29,426 nt of DNA from Chara braunii (taxonomy: Eukaryota; Streptophyta; Charophyceae; Charales; Characeae): positions 2,511,599-2,541,024 of the forward strand of contig BFEA01000116.1 in assembly GCA_003427395.1 (NCBI GenBank), in the 5' to 3' direction. The translations under genes and the position numbers were made by a program. The notes under the pieces were generated by a model, which saw only the letters and a program-made list of their open reading frames with translations, made no database searches and had not been told where the DNA came from. Positions 1 through 11,080 of the stretch are shown piece by piece (the first letter of the stretch is position 1; each line of letters opens with the position of its first letter).

Positions 1-2620
1 TCTACTCTACGACACTATAGGATGCTCTACTCTACTCTACGACACTATAGGATGCTCTACTCTACTCTACGACACTATAGGATGCTCTACTCTACTCTAC
101 GACACTTTACTCTACTCTACTTCATAACTTTCTTCTATACTCTACGACACTCTAGGACACTCTACTCTACTCTACAACACTATACTCTACTCCACTCTAC
201 GACACTCTACTCTACTAAGCGACACTTTACGACACTCTACTCTACTAAGCGACACTCTACGACACTCTATGACATTTTACTCTACTCTACAAACACTGTA
301 TTCTACTCCAGTCTACGATACTCTACTCTACTCAGCGACACTCTATAACACTCTACTCAACTCTACTCTACTCTGCGACACTCTACTATACCCTATGACA
401 CTCTACAATAATCTACTCTACGACACACTATTCTACTTCACTCTACTCTGCGACACTCTACTCTACTCGACTTGTCAACACTCTACTATACTTGACGATA
501 TTCTACTCTCCTCTACTCTCCTCTACTCTCCTCTACTCTCCTCTACGACACCCCACTTTACGACACTCTACTCGACGATACTCTACTCTATGATACTTTA
601 CGACACTCTACTCTACTCTACTCTACTCTACTCTACTCTACTCTATGACACTCTTATGTACTTTATGACACTCTAGGACACTCTACGACACTCTACTCTA
701 CTCTACTCTACTCTATGACACTCTTATGTACTTTATGACACTCTAGGACACTCTACGGCACTCTACAAAACTCTACTCTACTCTACTCTACTCTATGACA
801 CTACTTTACTCTATTCTACTCTCCGACGCTACACTCTAATCTACCCACTCTACACTACTCTACTCTATTATACTACACTCTACTTTACTCTAAGACACTC
901 TACAATACTCTACTCTACGACACTCTACTCTACTCTACTCGACGACACTCATCGACATTTTCCGACAGTCTATGACCCTTTACGACACTCGACTCTACTC
1001 TATTCCACTCAACTCTACGACACTCTATGACACTTTACTCTACTTTACGACATATTACTTTACTCTACTCTACGATACTGTACTCTACTACGACAATGTA
1101 CTCTACTATACTCTGCGACATTTTATGACATTCTACGACACTCTACGACACTCTACGACACTCTAGGACACTCTACTCTACTCTACGACACTCTACTCTG
1201 CTCTACTCAACTCTACGACACTCTATGAAACTTTACTCAACTCTACGACACTTTACTCTACTCTACGACATTCTACGACACTCTTTTGTACTCTATGACA
1301 CTCTACAACACTCTACGACACTCTACGACACTCTACAAAACTTTACTCTACGATACGCTACTTTACTCTACGACACTCTACTCTACTCTACTATACTCTA
1401 CGACACTATACTCTACTATACTCAACTTTACGACACTATACGACACTCTACTCTACTCTACTCTACTCAACTCCACTCTACTTTACTCTACTCTACCCAC
1501 GTTACTCTATTCTACTCTACTCTACTCTACTCTACTTTATTCTACTCTACTCTACTACATTACACTCTACTCTACTGCACTCTACTATACTCTAAGACAC
1601 TCTACAACATTGTACTCTACAACACTACTCTACTCTACGGCACTTTACACTACTTTACGACACTCTACTCCACTGTACGACGCTCTACTCTACTCCACAA
1701 CACTCTACGATACTCTAGGACATTGTAGGACACTGTACTCTACTCTACGGCATTGTACTTTACTCTACTCTACAACATTCTATTATACTCTAGGACATTG
1801 TACGACACTCTACTCTACTCTACAACATTGTACTGTACTCCACTATACAACACTTTACTGTACTCAACGAAACTTCACGACACTCTACTTTACTCTACGA
1901 CACTCCATAACACTCTAATGTACTCTGTCACACTCTACTCTACTCTATGACACTCTACAATACTCTACTCTACGACACTCTACTTTATTTTACTCTACTC
2001 TACTCTACTCTACGACACTCTACTATACAACACTCTACTCTACGACAATGTATTGTACGATACTCTACGACTATTCTATTCTAATCTACTTTACTCTATT
2101 TTACTTTACGACACTTTACGACACTCTACGACACTCTACGACACTCCACTTTACGACACTCTTTTGTACTCTATGATACTTTACCACACTCTACAAAACT
2201 CTACTCTACTTTGCTATACTCTACGACACTTTACGACATTCTACTCTAGTATACTCTACTCTACGACACGATACGACCCTCTACTCTACTCGGCTTGACG
2301 AAACTCTACTATAATCTACCCACTCTACACTACTCTACTCTACTCTACTGTACTCTACTCTACTCTACTCTACTCTACTATACGACACTCTATTGTACTC
2401 TACTTGACGACACTCTACTCTACTCTACTCTACGACACTCGACTTTACTCTACTCTACTATACTCTACGACACTTTACTCTACTCTACGACACATTAGTG
2501 TACTCTACTCCACGATACTGTACTTTACTCTACGACAATCTAATCTACTATATTTTGCGACACTTTATGACACTCTAGTGTACTCAACTCTACTCTACGA
2601 CTCTCTATAACACTCGGCTC
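1..2620. repeat. Degenerate pentamer/decamer satellite array
   Basis: The whole stretch is built from 5-base words, chiefly TCTAC and GACAC, giving the frequent decamer CTCTACGACA with point variants such as CTTTA, CTATA, TGACA and GGACA. Local higher-order repeats are visible: a 30-bp unit occurs three times at 1-90, and a block of about 70 bp around 641-710 is repeated at 711-780. Most variants are substitutions that keep the 5-base phase. The period is not a multiple of three, so any reading frame gives a 5-residue periodic peptide rich in Tyr, Ser, Thr and Leu; the many long open frames are artefacts. The array stops abruptly near 2620, where ordinary complex sequence begins. It may continue beyond the left edge. 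Confidence 0.95.
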
Positions 2621-2937
2621 TACTATGTGGGGTTTACTTCACATTGTAGTGCAGAGAGCTTGACAGGTGGGAGTACACAGGAGCCTAGGTTGACTGTCTA
2701 CGTGATATCAAAAGGCAAGTGATAGTATCCATAGGGCCAACGGCTACTACTAAGAGATGTGAATATAGATTCTAGGCTGCGATCTTTTTCTCCCTATTCT
2801 CCCAGCAAGTAGTCCTCTGCTGTCTCAGCCTGGGAGCCTCGTGCTGTCTCTTTTATGATTGACCCACGGTTCTTGTAGGCGAACCTCTTTAGTATATTGT
2901 ACATTGTCTATTGATGACCAGTATGCATGTGTCCATG

Positions 2938-2966
2938 CAATTTTATTTTTATTTTTATTTTTTTAA
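2938..2966. repeat. (TTTTA)n tract, possible minus-strand retroposon tail
   Basis: A run of TTTTA units ends in T7. Read on the - strand it is a TAAAA-type tail after ordinary sequence, which is how the 3' end of a LINE or SINE insertion can look. I see no target-site duplication or element body that proves it. Confidence 0.5.
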
Positions 2967-3883
2967 TGGGACAATGCTCCAATCTATTCATGGGGAGCAG
3001 CACGTGTTGGGAACCGAGCCCGACGTCCCTTATGAATGAACAAACATCATAAGATACCGAGGCGATCACCCGGCTTCAGTTGAGAACAATGAGAACATAT
3101 TTGAGGTACCGGAGTCATTACCCGGCTTCGGCTGAGACAAGCGGATCATATGCACAACTATTGAAGTACATTGAGGCCATTCCCTAACTTCGACAACTGA
3201 ACCGTGATGGACAAACATGGCCAGCTGATGGCGTCCACGGTCGACAGCGCAAGCAAGAGGCAATGCTCCTTGTTGACGAGGCAGTGTGACATTCTGGAGA
3301 GGGAGGTGGACGTCAAGAAGGAATATTACCCCAAGAGGCGAACATTATGATGCCCAACGCCTTCGTGGAGTTTGTGAAAGTCATTCATGCAAGATCTTGG
3401 CGCCCTCCCACTGCGTGAGCAGCACTACCACCCCCTCATCTCTGTGTAGACAACACTGAAGACGTCCTTGGAACTGTCCACCGATTTCTGCTTTCCGTTC
3501 ATTTCGGTAACGGTCCTTCCTTGCAGGTGGAATGCAAACCACGGCTACCCAGACTGGGCATGGTTGCCATCTTCCACTGTGCGTTTTTTGCACGAATGTT
3601 TCATTCATGGTTCTTAATGTTTACAATTGTAGAGCACGACATCCGGTGAACGGATGCATCTTACTGCATTCTGAAATGCATCGTGGAGTCGTCGCCCATC
3701 GCTAGGGGCATTGGACGACATATGTTTTATCAAACTCACGTCGACAACGTGTCCTTTTCGTGTTCATTGTTTTGTTGTCCTCTTACTTTCCCTTATTTTT
3801 GTTTGCTACCCGTTTGTCTTCTTAGCGTTTATATGGGTCCGTATGTGCAAGATTTCAAAAACGCAGCCCTTTGCTTTTGTCTA

Positions 3884-3940
3884 ATGTTGTTGTTGTTGTT
3901 GTTGTTGTTGTCTAATGCGGGTGTTGTTGTTGTTGTTGTT
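3884..3940. repeat. (TTG)n microsatellite, interrupted
   Basis: About nine TTG units, a short interruption (CTAATGCGGG), then about six more. The runs of Leu or Val in the overlapping open frames are translations of this repeat, not a protein signature. Confidence 0.9.
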
Positions 3941-4202
3941 TTAATTAGCTCTTATTTTCACTTATCATGTGCCATCATGCAATTGTGACGGAAAATTACT
4001 AACATTTGAAAGGACTGCATGCCATCCACTTTCGGTTCGAATATTGATGGTTGATTTGTTTGGCACCGAGCACCGACAATGCCTCCTACATTCTGATAGG
4101 CTAGACAATCTCCACCTGATAACAATCGAGAACGACTAATACAGAAATAGATAAAACTAAAAACGGTGCTCCGGCCGCTCGTCGTCTCCCGAAACAAATA
4201 AA

Positions 4203-4309
4203 CACACACGGGGTCGAGCAGACACACACACAGAAGGTGCGCATGGACATGCACGCACGCCCACACACACACACACCGACAAAAGCACACACACACACAC
4301 ACACACACA
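4203..4309. repeat. (CA)n microsatellite cluster
   Basis: Three CA-rich runs occur at roughly 4203-4231, 4260-4277 and 4286-4309, separated by short unique pieces. They give the Cys-Val-rich - strand open frames here. Confidence 0.9.
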
Positions 4310-4951
4310 TGTACGCTTGCATACAGTTTCCCATTCACATGCTCATTCCATAAAATCGTGCGCTGCCCCTGACACTGTGTTGTCGATGGTCATTCCACAT
4401 GTAATTTACGTACTCACCATTCACTGGACGACGCCGGTCTCCTTGCCAGTTTTCAAAGGGAAGGTAATGAACCTTACTTTCATCGGGTGGGAGCATTTGC
4501 ACAAGGTTGATGTTCGGTCGGCCAATCTCCCGGAGGTTCTTATGGCAGCCGAGGTTACGGAAAGTGAGATCAGACACGTGGATGTCTTACGTGATGGTGT
4601 GAAAGCGGCCCATCTGATGGTATTCGTCGAGGTGGTGGGCGGTTCGTGCGTGAGGTTGTCATCGTTGTTGAGAAAACTTTCACCACTCCTCCAAATGAGG
4701 GGTCGGGCAAGGAATTGGTCCACAAGGATGCGTGATACAAGACTATCGCCATAACATTGTCGTCGTTGCATGACAGATCATACATGACTGGACTTGTGGA
4801 GGTGGGGGATCATGGAAGCACGTTCGTCTATACAAGGGGGAGTCCTTCATGATTGCAGATGCTAGTCTCATTGTCGGTTTCTAACCATGGGGCTTCAGTG
4901 CATGGATGGGTGGTGGCAAGACGATGCGAGCATGGGGGGTGGCATGGCCTA

Positions 4952-4982
4952 GGGGAAGGGGGATTGGGGGGGGGGCGGGGGG
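4952..4982 (+). other. G-quadruplex candidate, + strand
   Basis: Four uninterrupted G runs of 4, 5, 10 and 6 bases (4952-4955, 4958-4962, 4966-4975, 4977-4982) are separated by loops AA, ATT and C. This exceeds the usual G3+N1-7 pattern. It sits in a locally G-rich stretch (4930-5050) with no recognisable gene. Confidence 0.75.
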
Positions 4983-6015
4983 TGCAGGCTCGGGGTGTGT
5001 TGGACATTGGGGACGACGGGCGGTTAGGTGGTGGGGCTGAAATGGGGGGTGGATATGTGGAAGTGGGTCGGATTTTTTTGTCATCGAGGAGGTCCTCAAC
5101 GGTTCGTTATGCATTCAGTGTCATCATCGATGCGTTAGACCTTCTTAAGGCCAGTCCTTTTGCGTAGGAACGAGGGCGGACGCATGGGCTGGACTCCCCT
5201 TAATGATGAAGGGGGTTCAACAACGGCTATGAAAAGACACATCCCAAGGCACATGTATCAGTCACATGGTCCCAATAAGTATATAGGGAGTCAGTCCATT
5301 CACTTTCGCCGCTCTGTTTTGCACTTGCGATCACAACCGGATGCCTCATGGGCATAACTGTTGCGCTCACCTCGCATACCGTGTGGGGGTTGGGATGCTA
5401 CCATTTTCCTGACACGTCTGTGGTGGCAAAGCACGAGGACATGTTTTGCATTCAGACGCGGCACTAGCGCCTTTGCTGTGGTCCTTGCGCTCTTCGTTCA
5501 TATCCTTCTTTCGACTATCACGTGTTGCTAAGCAAAGCCGGAGGTTAGTCGGCGCGAGTACACGTCCGTTGTTTGCGGGATGGCACAACAAGGAGCGATT
5601 GGGAAGGGCAGGAGAGACATCGGATCGAGAAGAGATGTAGAGGTCACATCCCCAAGTCGAAAAGGCTGCACGTGACGACGTGGGAGGGAGGACGAACGAG
5701 GAGGCCGCAAACGACATCACCATCATCGCCGCGTACTGGCCAGCTGGGAGTGCACCTTTGGGCTTTGGGCGAGACAGGGTGTCCAGGGAGCAGTTGGCGG
5801 CACTCACCCTACACGTTGTCGCGGCCATGGGCGGCGGGCCGAGACATACTTCAAGATCGCCTGGGATAGTAATCAACGATGTAGGCGGGTAGAGGCAAAG
5901 CAAAACAACAATTGAGGGGATGGTGAGTGTCCAGCGATGAATGTCCGTCCCAGGTGCAGGCAGTGGTCAAATAGACATAGGTCCACTTATCCTGTTGCAG
6001 CCTCGTTAAGCGGAT

Positions 6016-7322
6016 ATGATGCAAGCAGCCATAGGGTTGACAAGAATTCCTCCCGCGGCAGGCCGTCGCGAAGGAGCGATGGTGCAAGGTGCCCAGGGAC
6101 AAGGCAACCAAAGCACCAGCGATCCTGCGGGACGTGGAGATGACGACAAGCATGAGGACGGGCAGGGACATGACGAAAGGAGAAATGGGAGCAGGGACGG
6201 GGACGGCGGCGATGACGAGCCGTTAACCAGCAGGAGGAAGAGGACGCGGCAGGAGGAAAAGTTGGAGGAGAAGGCGAGATTGTGGGTAGACTGTGAGGTT
6301 TTGGGTTACAGACCCGGAAAACGTATGCGAGACCTCGTTACAGATTGCGACGATTATTACATGGCCATCGTCAACGGGGATTTTGGAGTCGAGACGCCAC
6401 CTATACTCAACATGCCACCCGCTGATGTCCCACATTTTAAGATCGAGGACCCCGCACAGCATGGCCCTGCCCTTCGGAGAGCGAGGAACTCAGAGAGAGT
6501 GGCGTTGAGATTCATCCACAACTAGATCTTCAAGTCGTCATCGAAGGCCCATGGATTCGCCCTAGCGGAATCTTACATCACGGTGGACTACGCCACGGAC
6601 GTCGCGCGAGCGTTTTGGTAGTCCATGGAGTGATCGAAAGTGATGTTGCCAACTGTTATCTACTATACTCTCCAAATGAAGATGGAAGTTCCCTTATGGT
6701 TTGCGGGGGTTCGAATTGTGGATAGACTCGATGACGACGACATGGTGGCGCATTAGGAGTCGGCAGTCGTCCACATCGCAAAGTGTTGGACGAACGTTTT
6801 GAGGTACGGGCAATACTCGGATGGCAGACACGTGAAGCCCAACAAATCGAACAGACTGGCAGATTGCTTTCGCCTCCTTCTGAGCGCCTCCATGTGGATA
6901 ATGCGCATGGGTGGCAACGTCGAACGGTGCCACTACAAGGCATCGTTTTGCGTCGCTGTCGAAGCCCACACTCACTGTCGGAGAGGCAATTAATAGAGGC
7001 CGTAATTTTCAGACAACTTCTCATACCATTTATAAAAAAAAACAAGGGTCATTTTAACCATACTTGCCACCAATTCATAGAGTGGAGATCATACAACTTC
7101 AACTGGCGCATATACATTGTCAACTCTTCCAATCACGTGCTGGATCGCTTAGGGAAACCTCATCTATTGCTCAATGCTGTCCCCAATTACATCCCCGACT
7201 GGACGGATTGCGGAGTGTTGTTCATCCACAACGCGGCTCTCGCCAGCGTGGATGCAACGATGAAAAAAGACTGGATGGGGACAGGTCATTATGCTGATAC
7301 TTTGTGCGATGATGCCAATTGA
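6016..7322 (+). pseudogene. Decayed protein-coding relic, family not identified
   Basis: Reading frame 1 runs from 6016 to 6993 as coherent protein-like sequence broken by in-frame stops at 6523-6525 (TAG), 6619-6621 (TAG), 6631-6633 (TGA) and 6754-6756 (TAG). It continues in another frame to a TGA at 7320-7322, so at least one frameshift lies near 6985-7000. The first segment (about 169 codons) is low-complexity, rich in Gly, Asp, Glu and Arg, and then becomes ordered (WVDCEVLGYRPGK, DDYYMAIVNGD). Later segments include ITVDYATDVARAFW and, after the shift, RPHLLL-like and FIHNAAL phrases. Open pieces just upstream (about 5446-5892) may be further remains of the same gene in other frames. I do not recognise the family; the arrangement suggests a repeat-borne or transposon-associated gene. 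The stop pattern and shift argue against function. Confidence 0.55.
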
Positions 7323-8141
7323 GCGGGTAATGCAACATAGATGTCGAAGCGATGTTCCATGACGAGGCGGCTCCATGGATATCGAGACAGTCGCTCTCGT
7401 TGCGTTGGTTAATGCCGTAATGTGGTCGGTGGTGGGTTGGTCGGAGGGTTTTGGGGGGCCGGGGGGGAGTTGGGGAGGGGGGCTATGGTGGGGCGATAAT
7501 GGTGTAAGCAGTGTCCCCCCATGTGTGCGACAATCGTGTGGAAGACCAAGCGGGGTGGTCAATTGTTTTTTTTTTAATATGCGCCTCTTTTTTAGTTATG
7601 TACCATCCACGGGGACATGGATTGTAGATGGTGGGGTGTCATGGATGGAAGCGGGTAGCATTGTGTGACGTGCACGTCATTAGGGTAGATGGCTAGATGG
7701 TGTGGTAAAAATTATGTGAAGCTTGCCCTTTTTTTTTTTTTTTTTTTTTTCGATCCACGTGGAGAAGGTATGTTGATCCTGTGACGTGAAGCAATGCAAA
7801 GGTCTGCTGGTCATTAGTGAAAGAATAGTCTACAAAGATGCCTTGTGTTTCCTTCTATAAACGCAACAGATAAGCAATTGTGTGTTTTGCCTCCTTTGAT
7901 ATTTGTGTATGCGCGTTGTTGTTTTCATATGCGGTGTGTGATGACGATGGACATTTATTATTTCACTAATTGTCATGTTCATGGGGTGCGATCCTGAAAG
8001 TGCATTGCTTGGAAAGTTGAGCAACACAAATGTTGGATGTTGTCATCTACACACTCACGAGTACCCTTGCAAAAAACGCAAAGAAAGTTCCACGACACAA
8101 GCAACGAAAACACACATTTGCACATAAAATAATATGCCCAT
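7323..8141. other. No gene seen; contains a T22 homopolymer
   Basis: Short, overlapping open frames without motifs. A pure run of 22 T lies at 7729-7750; on the - strand it could be a poly(A) tail of a retroposon, but I cannot find an element boundary or target-site duplication. Confidence 0.5.
7446..7493 (+). other. G-quadruplex candidate, + strand
   Basis: Six G runs of 3, 6, 7, 4, 6 and 4 bases are spaced by TTTT, CC, AGTT, A and CTATGGT. There is no gene context. This is the second strong candidate in the window and has the same strand polarity as the one at 4952. Confidence 0.7.
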
Positions 8142-8462
8142 CTACCTAACCTCCTCAAACTCTCGTAGTCCATTCGACAAAGGATGCCCATGCCAAACAC
8201 GAATAACAGGGTAAAATATGAGTCCTTGACACGAAAAACGACGAAGCACAACAAAGAAAAAAATTCCAGAAACACACAATGTGTTCCCACTGCAATTTCG
8301 GAACAACAGCACATTCATGTCACGAAGGATTGGATGCATCCAAAAAGTGGCAAGAACCCTTCGTCCACGAACAACCGCAAGCAACACCGCCACCGGCCCC
8401 TCCCTCCCTACCACCACCAACACCCGCCTGCCCACACCCCATCCATCCCGCTGGCAATCCAA
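8142..8462 (-). pseudogene. Possible PIF/Harbinger transposase N-terminal fragment
   Basis: The - strand frame starting at 8462 contains, at residues 25-49 (8390-8316), AVLLAVVRGRRVLATFWMHP followed by ILRDM. The W-[MV]-H-P-[LI]-L-R-[DE] phrase preceded by a run of small and basic residues is characteristic of the region before the catalytic domain in many PIF/Harbinger (DDE_Tnp_4) transposases. After ILRDM the frame loses resemblance, so the rest is frameshifted or replaced. The fragment lies downstream, in the - strand sense, of the C-terminal fragment at 8828-9095. The two are therefore in reversed order and cannot be one intact gene. The call rests on one motif. Confidence 0.4.
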
Positions 8463-8827
8463 TCACGGAAGACTGGTCGAACATAGCCTTCCCCCCGCAC
8501 AATCGTCAACACTCCAAGGTCGCGAGTTGGCGGACGTGATTGGACGTTGTGCATAATAGAGCAGAATAGAAGGACCACCCACTCACCGTCCCATCATTGA
8601 ATGTTGGAGCACCGTACCATGGACGCCGTGAAGAAGCGATGAAAATTGTCGCGCTATATCCGCCACATGGAATCGTCGCCTGAAGTGCACACCTTTTTAG
8701 GAGCGCTGCCTCCGTCGACGAGAAAACATCAATTGTGTTTCATGTGTGTTGTTTTAGCATACACCTCGTTCGTGGAAGTCGTCATGACGACAGGCAGTAG
8801 GGGGTGATGGATGCCTAGATTCACTTG
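8463..8827. other. Spacer between two transposase fragments
   Basis: No open frame or motif I can support. It separates a transposase-like N-terminal relic from a C-terminal relic on the same strand. Confidence 0.4.
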
Positions 8828-9095
8828 TCATCGCACTCCGTTCTGGTCTACTTCCCACAACAGATTCTCGTCAAACTCAATGCCATCGTTCAGGAGGATG
8901 TTGTGGAGTATGCAGACTGCCACAAATTGTTGAGGCAGTGTCTCTGGGTTTGCCTCTTCTGTGCGCAAGAACAAGCCCCATATGCCCTTCAACCTCCTGA
9001 ATGCCCTCTGTAAAGCCCCTCTAGCGACCTTCTGTTTCATGTCGAAGCGCTCCTCGTCGGGGTGTTGACGGTCGATTAGCCGATCTACTTCGGGT
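8828..9095 (-). pseudogene. PIF/Harbinger transposase C-terminal fragment
   Basis: The - strand frame ending with TGA at 8828-8830 reads RFDMKQKVARGALQRAFRRL, then KGIWGLF, later QQFVAVCILHNILL and FDENLLWEV. This matches the end of the DDE_Tnp_4 (PIF/Harbinger) nuclease domain, where a helix of the form vERaFGrLKgrW is followed by an a(C)ilHN segment. The final catalytic glutamate of the DDE triad normally sits in that vER. Here it reads LQR: CAG, from + strand CTG at 9008-9010, so the acidic residue is missing. The frame is open upstream to about 9155, then a TGA intervenes. The first two catalytic aspartates and the N-terminal half are absent, so this is a dead fragment. Family assignment is from motif memory, not a search. 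Confidence 0.7.
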
Positions 9096-9199
9096 GATGA
9101 CGGGGTTGCGTCTATGCGCGTTCCGGGGTCGAGGTCGCCCTCGGTTAGCCAGATTGCTCAATTATCGTGTTGTCAATCCTAGAACCCGGCCACGTGTCA

Positions 9200-9213
9200 G
9201 GCTCCGATACCAA
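9200..9213 (-). other. Weak primer-binding-site-like motif (tRNA-iMet type)
   Basis: On the - strand the sequence TTGGTATCGGAGCC matches, with one change (A to G), the TGGTATCAGAGCC complement of the 3' end of initiator tRNA-Met used by many plant LTR retrotransposons. The bases before it are GTGAGG rather than a canonical CA, and I see no matching LTR or gag-pol. It may be a chance match or a decayed element boundary. Confidence 0.3.
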
Positions 9214-10868
9214 CCTCACACCCAGCGCGACTTCCTGATCGGAGTAGAGTGTGGGTCTGGAAGTGCGAAAAGGGGTGTGCCAAGGATTTTTGGGGAAGTG
9301 GGGGTGGAGTCCCAGGTCGGAACTGAGATCTCTTGTGGCAGGGTTTTTCGGGGCACGAGTGCAATTCGGCAGAAGGGGCCGACCACTTCGGATCATAAGG
9401 CAGATGGCATGCGCGGGTCCTTCAAGACCGTGCGATCCATCGGTTTTGAGGGTGGCGGTTTGTCGAAAAGTCCCTTCGAGGCGGGTGTGGTTCAGATGAC
9501 TCAGTCCCTCGGTTGTTGCCACGTGGGGCCGTTCGTCGTACGTTTTGGTGGGGCCCTCGTGGTCCTGCGGTTCTCTAATTGGCGCGTTGTCGGCAATTTC
9601 CACAGGGCGTGCTGGGCCAGTAGCGGGCTATGGCTTTCCACGGGATGACCCTGAGTTGGTGATACGGGAGAAGAAGACGGAAGGGAGGGAAGTTAGTGGA
9701 GATAACGATGAAGCCGGGGGAAATAAAGTAACGAGTGTGGTCCGCGGTGGGGAAATCAGAGCATTGGGGGTCGCTGGTAGTGGCGCAATGAAACTCCTTA
9801 GGACACAGTCGATTTTCTGTTCGGCAGGGGTATCTCTATCGAAGGCTTTCTTCTATCCAAGGGGTGAAGTATTCCGGGTCGTATAACGACTCTGAGCTCT
9901 CGGAGCGTGTCATCATATCATCGCAGAGCCGCGAGATGCCTAAGGGCGGGTCTGTGCCGATTGCAATCACCGAGTGTGAGCACGTGCAGGCCGCGCGAAT
10001 CGAGTCGTGCTTACACGTGTTCACACGTGTTCACACGGGACGATTACTTCGTTGCTGACGCGGAATGACCACATCCAATCGTTCGTCGTCCTCGTTATGT
10101 GTGGTTTAGTCGCGAATCGCTACGCGGGGACACATGTAAGTGCGCAAAGCACGTCGTACTTACGCGCGTCCCTACAAGGCGTTTGCTGGTTTCTGGACAA
10201 ACAGCTACCCAACTACCTACTCATTCCGCAATTTTCGAGTATGCAAAATGCAATAATCCCAACAGCTCGATCAAAAGATAAGCAGAAATGAGAACAGGAT
10301 TAACAACTGCACAAAGTTCCTACCCTACTCATGAGTGGGCAGTAAACAAAGGCAAAGGCAAGGATCAGGCAGAAACACAAGCAACCAAACATGACATCCA
10401 TTCATTCATTCATACATTCGTACACCATATCCGAGATGGGAAATAGCAAGGACAAGTGTGAGCGAAAAACCAAGACCAGATTCCGAAAAACAGAAACGGG
10501 CAAATCACTCGGAGCCGAAATCAAAATTTATATACACGAGATAGGAGGGAGAAAAGATAAAAGAAACAGCAAATCCGCGTCCATCAACCTCAGCTCCCTC
10601 TTCCTCTCTCTCTCTCTCCGATGCGGACAGTCCGTCGTCACGCACCAACCCACGAAGCCGTCACCCCCGTCAGGTTCGCCCGCGCCCACGGTCCGTCGTG
10701 GCCCACGTCAACCCCGCGCGTTTGGCACCAGCTCGTCGGGTCGCCCGACTCCTGCTCTACTCACCTCTTACTTCGCTCGTGTGCCGACCCTCTCTGATCG
10801 CTCAACCTCGAGCTTCCGCTTAGCTGGTTAAGCGAGATAACTAATCGCACAGTCGGAATTTATAGCAT
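9214..10868. other. Moderately GC-rich sequence, no gene supported
   Basis: Overlapping frames of up to 184 codons exist on both strands (for example 9094-9648 + and 9145-9603 -), but none shows a domain motif. Short tandem phrases occur, such as ACACGTGTTC repeated at about 10013-10034. A CT-rich run lies near 10600-10620. The stretch ends exactly where the first large repeat copy begins. Confidence 0.45.
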
Positions 10869-10873
10869 TGTTG

Positions 10874-10903
10874 GACCAAATACCCTTACAAGGGTATTTG
10901 GTC
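10874..10903. repeat. Perfect terminal palindrome, copy A
   Basis: Arms GACCAAATACCCTT (10874-10887) and AAGGGTATTTGGTC (10890-10903) are exact reverse complements separated by AC. It lies 5 bp inside the left boundary of the repeat and is unchanged in copy B (26852-26881), although the flanking base differs. Confidence 0.95.
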
Positions 10904-11080
10904 ATGCTTTTGCATTTGACACAACGACGACGTCGGCTACCATGACGGGGCCGGTCTGGAACGGAAAGGGTGTGCGCTTTGGCGTGACACTCGAAACGAA
11001 TTCGTCGGCCATTGAGGCCGGGGCGAATCGGTGAGAGAATTTCGAGAGTACGCGCGCGCATTGTTAAACCGCGCACCAGG

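Larger units (their letters stand above)
2621..5440. other. Complex sequence with no gene I can support
   Basis: Open frames on both strands are short, overlap one another and show no motif I recognise. The + strand frame 4317-4754 (145 codons) is the most protein-like, with a stretch reading MNLTFIGWEHLHKV, but it has no recognisable domain and no supporting splice signals. Near 3067-3135 a CCCGGCTTC-rich phrase occurs twice about 60 bp apart. Short simple repeats and one G-rich tract inside are listed separately. Confidence 0.5.

Noticed and set aside
1-2620. Many open frames of 60-210 codons, rich in Tyr-Ser-Thr-Leu
   Set aside because: They are translations of a 5-base tandem repeat in several frames, with no independent protein signal.
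5367-5903. Minus-strand frame of 178 codons as a real gene
   Set aside because: Composition is Pro/Ser/Arg-rich without ordered motifs, and the opposite strand is open in several frames too, as expected for GC-rich non-coding or decayed sequence.
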